Origin: a virus
IMG/VR virus record: IMGVR_UViG_3300027833_000224
Coordinates: 1-23,475 of that record
DNA: 23,475 nt
Reading direction: 5' to 3' (one strand)
Shown piece after piece: positions 16,127 through 21,579 of the stretch. Numbering within the stretch: the first letter of the stretch is position 1; each line of letters begins with the position of its first letter. The notes under the pieces were generated by a model. It searched no databases and was not told the DNA's origin. It saw only the letters and a program-made list of their open reading frames with translations. The translations under genes were made by a program, and so were the position numbers.

Positions 16127-17154
16127 CTTTGTCTTTGTAGTTGTTGGAAGAAGTCAGGCTTTTCTGCTGCACCCACTTCATTAGACTGTAATAACATTCC
16201 TAACCCTGTCCCTCTCATTCCTTTAATACCTAGTTCAGCAACAACAGATGGATCTGCCATAATATCACCGGCTAAGTTAAATGTACCAGCACCTGTATCA
16301 CCATATGCTTGTGCTTGTTGTTGATTAACACCACCGATTGTATTCATTAGAGAATCCCATGCACTTACTTTAGGTTTATGTTCTAGGTCTAACTCATCAG
16401 CCATTAGATTAGCAGATAGTATTGCTCCAGCTCCTACACCAGCCATCTTTGGATTAAAGTGAGCTAATGGACTTCTTATGATTGATTGGTTATTAACTGC
16501 TATATGCTTTGCTGGTTTAATATCAGCACCATGTTTCATATGGTCATCTAAAGAATTAAAAATTGTATAGTCATCTTTAGCTCCTTTACTTAGCTTATCT
16601 CTCATAAAATCTTGAATAAAAGTTTCTTCTGGGGTTGGTAATGTTCCCCATTCAGTTGTTGACCTATAAGCTTCACCATCCATGTCGTAAGATTGTCCAC
16701 TGCCTTGCTTTATTTTTAATGGATATACTTGACTACCACTTGGGTTATCTATATTAAAATTAAGCTCTTTTAATTCATCTGTTGGTATATGTTTGTCTCC
16801 GCTAGTGTATGGCTTTCCTTTTCCATACTTTACTCTAGCACTGTCTTTAATGTTTTTTGCGTTCATTATAGGAGCATATTCTGCATAAGAACTTGCTACC
16901 TCTGGACTATCAGTAAGCCAAGTAAAGTTTTCACCAACACCACCAGACCCTGTAAAGCTTGGGTCAAACTCATCAAAAGAACTGCCACTTCCATGATAGT
17001 AAGTCTCATCACTAAAACCCATAGCATTAGCTCTGTCTAATGCAGTGTTATTCTCTGGTAAACCTAAACGCTTAACACCCTCTATTCTTGCAGCATCATC
17101 AGCTTTAGTCCATGCTTTAAACATGTCATCTACTTTAGTTCCTAGTTTAAGCAT
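16123..17154 (-). CDS. ADP-ribosyltransferase-like protein (ART-PolyVal type)
   Basis: This 343-residue protein shows the expected motifs in order: TYYHGSGSSFDEFDPS (51-66, His54 at the NAD-binding position), FTWLTDSPEVASSYAEY (77-93, the second strand region) and VNNQSIIRSPLAHFNP (220-235). The last matches the DPNQIKSAxxNxFDP end of ART-PolyVal domains. An ADP-ribosyltransferase would move ADP-ribose from NAD onto a host protein. A Gly/Ala/Met-rich segment (MAGVGAGAILSANLMA, 237-252) could be membrane-interactive. The third motif has Gln rather than Glu, so activity needs testing. It overlaps the portal gene by eight bases and the next gene by four. Confidence 0.78.
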   Translation of the reverse strand: MLKLGTKVDDMFKAWTKADDAARIEGVKRLGLPENNTALDRANAMGFSDETYYHGSGSSFDEFDPSFTGSGGVGENFTWLTDSPEVASSYAEYAPIMNAKNIKDSARVKYGKGKPYTSGDKHIPTDELKELNFNIDNPSGSQVYPLKIKQGSGQSYDMDGEAYRSTTEWGTLPTPEETFIQDFMRDKLSKGAKDDYTIFNSLDDHMKHGADIKPAKHIAVNNQSIIRSPLAHFNPKMAGVGAGAILSANLMADELDLEHKPKVSAWDSLMNTIGGVNQQQAQAYGDTGAGTFNLAGDIMADPSVVAELGIKGMRGTGLGMLLQSNEVGAAEKPDFFQQLQRQR

Positions 17155-19369
17155 TTACTTTAGCTAGCTTATCTACTGCGCTTAAAACATTGCGCATATC
17201 CTCGTTAGAGACTTTATCCTGGTTAGCCTGTGCTTTCTGTGCTAGTTCAGCAGTATGCAATGCTATGTCTGCTTCTAATTTAGCTCTCTCTGTTTGTATC
17301 TTGAGTAACTCTTTAGCACTATCTAGCTCTTGTTGCTTACGATCTAACTCTAGCTCTTGTTGTTCCATCTGTGCTTTCATGATTAGCTCTTGTTGTTTTA
17401 ACTGTTGAGCAGCTGCATCTGTTTGTGCTTTCATCTGTGCTTTGTCTGTCTCTGCTTTGGCGATAGCTTGTGCAGCTTTAACTTCCGGTGGTGTCTTATC
17501 TGCTTGTGCATCTGCTTGCATGACCTGTGCCATCTTAGCATCGTCTATCTCTTTAATAAATTGTGAGTCGTCTCTGTATCCTGACGCATTTATAAATTTA
17601 GCTAACGTTTGTCTGTATTGCTTTAGATCAACCAAAGGATTATCTAAGCCATACTGTTGTATCATCATCTCTTGTTTACCTAATATCATTTGTAACATAG
17701 CAATCTTCTCATTGCCTGTTCCGTTACCAAGACCAACGTTAATGTTGACATTGTATAAGTTATCCCACTCTCTTGGATCTATATCTAATGGTTTACCATT
17801 GATAGCTAATGCTCTAGGCTCATCTTGGTATTTACATACCAGGTGAAGTATACCTCTCATTAAGTCTTTGACACCAGTATCAGCAAAGATACGAGCTATA
17901 AGCTCTAACTTACCTTGTGATTGCGCTGTCATCGTAGCAACTGCAGTAGCACTTACATTTTGTAAGACATTAGCATCTAAGCCTTGTGACATATCACTAA
18001 CACCAGTCGCTTTAGCCTGTTCACCATCTAGGTAATCAAGCATAGGGAATGATTGTGCTGCACTGCTTTGTACTTGCATTGGAACAATAGCATTAGGATT
18101 CTTGAGCCTTATGATGCCACCAGCCGTACTGTTAAGAAGATCGTCTAGGTTAACTTGGCCTTCTACCGCACCAACACGTGAATTGTTAGTGAGGTATAGG
18201 TTATCTAACATTTGTCGGGTAATGGTAGATTTGATAAACTGAATCTCCATAGTCCTGTCTGCCATAGACTGACCATAGAATGAATGAGGTATTGGGAATG
18301 GACAGAGTGAATAGAAAGGAACGTAATCAATTTCTTCATCACTTAGTATTGTGTTACTTGCATAACATACTCTATGCTTCTTGGCCATACCATCTTCTTC
18401 ACCAATGTCTATGTATACTTCATAGTAAGCGATGAGGTCTTGGCTTGGGTCTGTGTTGTTTACATCGTTAAAGTCATCATAGTCAACATTGCCTCTGATA
18501 CCTACATCATCATCAGTAGATAGCTCTGCTACTATGTTGTTATCATATCCCATAGCAACTAAGTCTGATCTTGTTAGCATCTTACGTTGTGCAACAAACC
18601 TAGCATCTTCTATACAGTCTGCGTGTCTGTCTATCATGAACTCAGCAGTAGGCACGTTCTCTATCTTAACTCTACTAGCGTCTACTGTCTTTCTTATCTT
18701 AACGTTATATAAGATGATTGGTGGTACTTCCATCATTAATGGTTGTCCCATCTCATCTAACTGTGGTTGTGGTGGTAGTGGTTGGCCTTGCTCATCCATT
18801 GCCGGTTGACCCATCTCGTCCATAACAGGTTGAGGTGGTGCTGGTTGAGGTTCTTGTGGGATTGGTACTTCTTCTTGTTCTGTGATCTCTACGTCTTCAG
18901 CAGCCATAAGCATGCCTAGTTCGTCTTGTGTTAGCTCAAAGTATTCTTCTTCATTAGCATCTTGCTTAACGTCCCAATAAGCTTTAACGATGCCTACCTT
19001 ATTGACTAGGGCATCCCAAAACCAATTGTGTAATAAAATTGCACCCTGATTGTCTTTGTTGAATATGTGATTGACATATTGTGTAACGTTCTCTGCTACT
19101 GTGGCATCACCATCGTTCTGTGGTGTGAACTCTACAACGTCTACTGATTGTGTGAAGATTTTAAGGAGTTGTGGTAGTGCGCCATCTATAGCACTGGCTA
19201 CTGACCTGTCAACAACTGATGACTTACCTGGCACTTCGTTTCCGAAGGGTTTGCCTAAGTAGTATTCTGTGGCTTTCTTTATGTCTCTGTCTACATCTTG
19301 ATAGTTACTATAGCTGTCGTCTATGTAATTATCTAATAATGCTTTCAGTTGTTCTTCTGTCATCTTCAT
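17147..19369 (-). CDS. Portal protein
   Basis: The 740-residue protein starts KMTEEQLKALLDNYIDDSYS and has the portal features of podoviruses: a wing (KPFGNEVPGKSSVVDRSVASAIDGALPQLL, residues 40-69, read as two adjoining halves), HNWFWDALVNKVGIVKAYWD (114-133), a stem/clip region (LCPFPIPHSFYGQSMADRTM then IKSTITRQMLDNLYL) and QGLDANVLQNVSATAVATM. The C-terminal ~120 residues form a long Gln/Lys/Glu coiled coil (barrel). An unusual Pro/Gln-rich insert at about 168-217 holds three DE(M/Q)GQP repeats. It follows the terminase genes, the normal packaging order. The ATG has no strong ribosome site. Confidence 0.9.
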   Translation of the reverse strand: MKMTEEQLKALLDNYIDDSYSNYQDVDRDIKKATEYYLGKPFGNEVPGKSSVVDRSVASAIDGALPQLLKIFTQSVDVVEFTPQNDGDATVAENVTQYVNHIFNKDNQGAILLHNWFWDALVNKVGIVKAYWDVKQDANEEEYFELTQDELGMLMAAEDVEITEQEEVPIPQEPQPAPPQPVMDEMGQPAMDEQGQPLPPQPQLDEMGQPLMMEVPPIILYNVKIRKTVDASRVKIENVPTAEFMIDRHADCIEDARFVAQRKMLTRSDLVAMGYDNNIVAELSTDDDVGIRGNVDYDDFNDVNNTDPSQDLIAYYEVYIDIGEEDGMAKKHRVCYASNTILSDEEIDYVPFYSLCPFPIPHSFYGQSMADRTMEIQFIKSTITRQMLDNLYLTNNSRVGAVEGQVNLDDLLNSTAGGIIRLKNPNAIVPMQVQSSAAQSFPMLDYLDGEQAKATGVSDMSQGLDANVLQNVSATAVATMTAQSQGKLELIARIFADTGVKDLMRGILHLVCKYQDEPRALAINGKPLDIDPREWDNLYNVNINVGLGNGTGNEKIAMLQMILGKQEMMIQQYGLDNPLVDLKQYRQTLAKFINASGYRDDSQFIKEIDDAKMAQVMQADAQADKTPPEVKAAQAIAKAETDKAQMKAQTDAAAQQLKQQELIMKAQMEQQELELDRKQQELDSAKELLKIQTERAKLEADIALHTAELAQKAQANQDKVSNEDMRNVLSAVDKLAKVNA

Positions 19370-19405
19370 ATTATTGTTTGTTTCTCTAAGTTATTGATTT
19401 GTTTT

Positions 19406-19419
19406 ACTTATCGATAAGT
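19406..19419. promoter_or_regulatory. 14-bp perfect palindrome upstream of the portal gene
   Basis: ACTTATCGATAAGT is a perfect palindrome, lying two bases beyond the stop of the DUF6552-like gene and 37 bases before the portal start. It is flanked and overlapped by two direct copies of GTTTTACTTAT (19401-19411 and 19418-19428). This could be an operator for a regulator acting on the portal unit. The structure is visible; function is inferred. Confidence 0.5.
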
Positions 19420-19420
19420 T

Positions 19421-19639
19421 TTACTTATGTATAAAGTTTATTATTCCTAGTAAATATATTGTGAGTGCAACAAAGTTCATGCTAATCATTGCTTTGTCTT
19501 TCCACATAAATGAGACATATATCCATCCTATTGTGGCTGGTACTGCTAGAAATATGTTGAGTGGGTATATATTAGATGCAGTGAGTATCATACTGACGAT
19601 GATAATGAGACTGCTTATCCATTTGATTGTATTTGTCAT
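19421..19639 (-). CDS. Three-helix membrane protein, DUF6552-like
   Basis: The 72-residue protein has three hydrophobic stretches: about residues 8-26 (ISSLIIIVSMILTASNIYP), 28-46 (NIFLAVPATIGWIYVSFMW) and 50-70 (AMISMNFVALTIYLLGIINF). A short charged loop (KDKA) lies between the second and third. The NIYPLN and GWxYVSFMWxDKA motifs recall DUF6552, a family seen in marine bacteria and their phages. AGGAG overlaps the terminase stop, so it is coupled to the terminase. It has no known function; a holin-like role is possible but nothing in the sequence proves it. Confidence 0.75.
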   Translation of the reverse strand: MTNTIKWISSLIIIVSMILTASNIYPLNIFLAVPATIGWIYVSFMWKDKAMISMNFVALTIYLLGIINFIHK

Positions 19640-19647
19640 GCTTTCTC

Positions 19648-21021
19648 CTATAAATATTGATTCTTGTAGCTCTCTCCATCGTATGTTGATTCGTATGGCT
19701 TATTCCAATTAGATCTTGTTGTTGTGCTGTTAGTGTCTATACCTATAGCTAAATATCTAAAAGCATCTGCACAGTGAGATGACCAATCGTGTAATGGTTT
19801 CTCTTGGTATACGTTAAGCTTCTCGTTAAAGACTCTTCTATAGTTTCTAAGACACTCTAGGCCAAACTTAGTTGTTTCCTTATTGAACCAAGCGTTAGGT
19901 AACATCTTACGAACTGCCATGATGCCATCCTCTACTGATAGCTTTGCAGCAACCTCAATGTTAAGACCGGCTTCTGTTAGGAATTCATACCTAGACTTAC
20001 CTGTTTGTAGCTCTCTAACGTTTACATCGTGAGGTAGGATATGAGTATAATCTCTATATCCTTTCTCATCTAACCATCCTATATAATGGTCTAATGGCAT
20101 ACCATGATTTTCATAGTAGTCCATTAATCTAATTTCACCACCTAGAGTCTCGCAGACCCATATTGAAGTGCTATCAGATACTCCCAAGTCCCAAGCTGTC
20201 CACTTTTGAGTGGCACTTTCAGGTTGGAGTTCTCTTATGTGGTTTCTTCCATCTAAGTCCTTTATCATCTCACCATAATAACTACCTACGATAGGTGAAT
20301 CAAAAGATACTTCAAATTCTTGTTGGTACTTGTTCTCTCCCATAGCCTTACGAGCATCATCTAATTCTTCTTGTGCTATAAGGCCTGTATCACTTGCTTT
20401 AAACTCTCTTAGTGTCCATGAATCGTTAGCATCATCATCTGCAAAGTCTCTTAACTCTTTGAAGTGGTTAGCACCCTTTGGTGTACCAATAAATAATGCC
20501 CACCCTAATCTGTCCGAAAGAGCCGGTCGTATAACTTCTGTAAATAATGAAGGATGAACGTCACCGATCTCGTCAATGACCACCCCATCCAAATATATGC
20601 CCCTAATAGAATCAGGAGAGTCAGCCCCATAAAGGCTAATACGCCTTCCCATAAAATCAACACGAAGTTCACTTACGTTGCTAGTGCCACCAAGAGGACG
20701 AGTATAGTCAACCAAATAATTCCATGCGATACGCTTTGCTTGGCCATAAGTAGGCGCAATATATGCGAACTGAGGATCTTTCTTCTCACATTTAAGTGCT
20801 GAATGTATGAGCTGATTGATTGCTGCAACTGTTTTGCCCATCCTACGATGTGCGACTGCCACTGTCCACCTGTTGTCTTTAACGGCTCTGTGAATTTCTT
20901 TTTGAGGTTCTCTAGGCTCATAGCCTGTGCTAATTTCGTTCTCACTCGTCAATACCTGTTTTAACGACGATTGTGATTGGTTGGTCGCTGTCTCCTGTGA
21001 TTTCTTGACTTGCTTTTCCAT
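19648..21021 (-). CDS. terL: Terminase large subunit
   Basis: The 457-residue protein is the packaging motor: an N-terminal ATPase and a C-terminal RNase H-like nuclease. Walker A is the variant HRRMGKT (58-64) and Walker B is VVIDE (147-151, catalytic Glu151); an adenine-binding YEPREPQ motif precedes at 34-40. The nuclease acidic residues are Asp278 (WDLG), Asp332 (HDV) and Asp419 (ADAFRY). It would cleave concatemeric DNA and pump it through the portal. The first ATG overlaps the small terminase gene by 80 bases and has GGAG upstream. No later in-frame ATG precedes the Walker motif, so the overlap seems real unless a TTG is used. Confidence 0.93.
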   Translation of the reverse strand: MEKQVKKSQETATNQSQSSLKQVLTSENEISTGYEPREPQKEIHRAVKDNRWTVAVAHRRMGKTVAAINQLIHSALKCEKKDPQFAYIAPTYGQAKRIAWNYLVDYTRPLGGTSNVSELRVDFMGRRISLYGADSPDSIRGIYLDGVVIDEIGDVHPSLFTEVIRPALSDRLGWALFIGTPKGANHFKELRDFADDDANDSWTLREFKASDTGLIAQEELDDARKAMGENKYQQEFEVSFDSPIVGSYYGEMIKDLDGRNHIRELQPESATQKWTAWDLGVSDSTSIWVCETLGGEIRLMDYYENHGMPLDHYIGWLDEKGYRDYTHILPHDVNVRELQTGKSRYEFLTEAGLNIEVAAKLSVEDGIMAVRKMLPNAWFNKETTKFGLECLRNYRRVFNEKLNVYQEKPLHDWSSHCADAFRYLAIGIDTNSTTTRSNWNKPYESTYDGESYKNQYL

Positions 21022-21199
21022 CTAATCTGTCTCCGAGTTCTTTGATTGCAGCTATATCTCCAGATGCAGCTTTCTCATATAGAGCATTAGCTACTGAATG
21101 TAGTTTGGCATAGTCTTCTTGGACTGCAAGCTTCTTAACGATCTTGCCCCAGATTCTATTTTCTTTTGATGAGTTTTTGTTGCCTTTGGGTGCTGCCAT
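20942..21199 (-). CDS. terS: Terminase small subunit
   Basis: The 85-residue protein starts MAAPKGNKNSSKENRIWGK and contains LYEKAASGDIAAIKELGDRLDGK (split as LYEKAASGDIAAIKEL / GDRLDGK, residues 40-62). This GD-AIKELGDRLDGK pattern is typical of small terminases of podo- and siphoviruses. The basic N-terminus would bind the packaging start site. It lies directly before and overlaps the large terminase, has AGGA at good spacing, and follows a structured leader (21219-21304) where the packaging signal could lie. It is short for a TerS, so part of its DNA-binding surface may be reduced. Confidence 0.85.
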   Translation of the reverse strand: MAAPKGNKNSSKENRIWGKIVKKLAVQEDYAKLHSVANALYEKAASGDIAAIKELGDRLDGKASQEITGDSDQPITIVVKTGIDE

Positions 21200-21218
21200 G
21201 ATTGTTCCTGTATGAAGT

Positions 21219-21259
21219 GGTGGCTTTTAAACTGCTCAGGAGAAGGAAGCAGAGCCACC
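21219..21259 (-). promoter_or_regulatory. Structured leader hairpin before terS
   Basis: Arms GGTGGCT/AGCCACC (21219-21225 and 21253-21259) and CTGCT/AGCAG (21232-21236 and 21248-21252) stack into a 12-bp stem. TTTAAA is bulged on one side, and the 11-base loop contains tccttctcctg on the minus strand. It ends about 20 bases before the terS start. It could be an RNA regulatory fold or, as DNA, a pac/cos-type recognition site. No function is proven. Confidence 0.55.
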
Positions 21260-21282
21260 GATATTTTGAATTTTAACTAGCC

Positions 21283-21304
21283 CCTCCTGGTAATCTCCAG
21301 GAGG
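21283..21304 (-). terminator. Hairpin between pqqA-like gene and terS
   Basis: A perfect 8-bp stem, CCTCCTGG/CCAGGAGG, with a 6-base loop lies 40 bases past the pqqA-like stop. No U tract follows (GGGCTAGTTAAAA), so it is more likely an mRNA-stabilising or attenuating hairpin than a strong terminator. In bacteria a hairpin between pqqA and pqqB lets pqqA transcripts accumulate in excess, and this could be analogous. Confidence 0.6.
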
Positions 21305-21344
21305 CAAGCATCCGGATTTGTAGCATCCTTTGACTGTCTTACAA

Positions 21345-21416
21345 TTACTTGTTACAAACGTACATTGTTACTTCAAAACCGAAACGCATTTCAGTCGCAA
21401 CTGGTGTTGTCCACAT
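21345..21416 (-). CDS. pqqA: PqqA-like PQQ precursor peptide
   Basis: This 23-codon gene is read on the minus strand from the ATG at 21416. It opens MWTTP, continues RFGFEVTMY (residues 11-19) and ends in Asn-Lys. Bacterial PqqA has the pattern MW-x-x-P, then R-x-G-x-E-V-T-x-Y and a short basic end. In the 23-residue Klebsiella form the Glu at 15 and Tyr at 19 are the residues joined to make pyrroloquinoline quinone. Here Glu15 and Tyr19 are at exactly those positions. AGGA lies eight bases upstream. The gene sits alone between the ribonucleotide reductase terminator and the terminase, without pqqB-E, so it would act as extra substrate for the host PqqE/PqqD. The Cys at 21 is a difference from the forms I remember. 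Confidence 0.9.
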   Translation of the reverse strand: MWTTPVATEMRFGFEVTMYVCNK

Positions 21417-21527
21417 AATGTTTATCCTTTTTAACGATTAAAAAATAAACAAGATCAGATGAGAGCTATGCAAGTCATCCTTGATGTTTCCCCTTCTACT
21501 ACTAATATCGAATTTAAAAACAATACC
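21417..21527 (-). promoter_or_regulatory. Leader region of the pqqA-like gene, promoter presumed
   Basis: Because an intrinsic terminator ends the upstream unit at 21528, a promoter for pqqA should lie in this 111-base AT-rich stretch. No convincing -35/-10 pair is visible; TTGCAT plus a TTTATT 18 bases on is the best and is weak. The 9-mer ATCGTTAAA (minus strand, 21438-21430) sits just before the ribosome site and also occurs before the scaffold ribosome site (13655-13647). A phage or sigma-specific promoter is possible. Confidence 0.35.
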
Positions 21528-21553
21528 AAAAAACCCTTTAAAATCAAAGAGTT
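21528..21553 (-). terminator. Intrinsic terminator after ribonucleotide reductase
   Basis: On the minus strand the arms AACTCTTT/AAAGGGTT form an 8-bp stem with one G-U pair and a 6-base loop (GATTTT), followed by a run of four T. It lies 26 bases past the ribonucleotide reductase stop codon and is correctly placed to close that transcription unit. Confidence 0.7.
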
Positions 21554-21579
21554 AGTTGGTAAGTTTTGGCGTTCGATTT

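Noticed and set aside
17442-17846. 134-residue plus-strand frame
   Set aside because: Antisense shadow of the portal coiled-coil region; composition (Cys/Ser-rich) is that of reversed coding sequence.
20673-20945. 90-residue minus-strand frame starting MRTKLAQAM inside terL
   Set aside because: Alternate frame of the large terminase, which has clear ATPase and nuclease motifs across this region.
21200-21344. tRNA or known riboswitch in the structured terS leader
   Set aside because: No cloverleaf with a T-loop signature and no riboswitch core motif I recognise; only the two hairpins are supported.
21236-21371. Cysteine-containing open frame after pqqA (GCYKSGCLPPGDYQEGL) reading across the hairpin
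   Set aside because: It has no ATG or GTG start in frame and no ribosome site; only a frameshift from pqqA would express it, with no slippery site seen.
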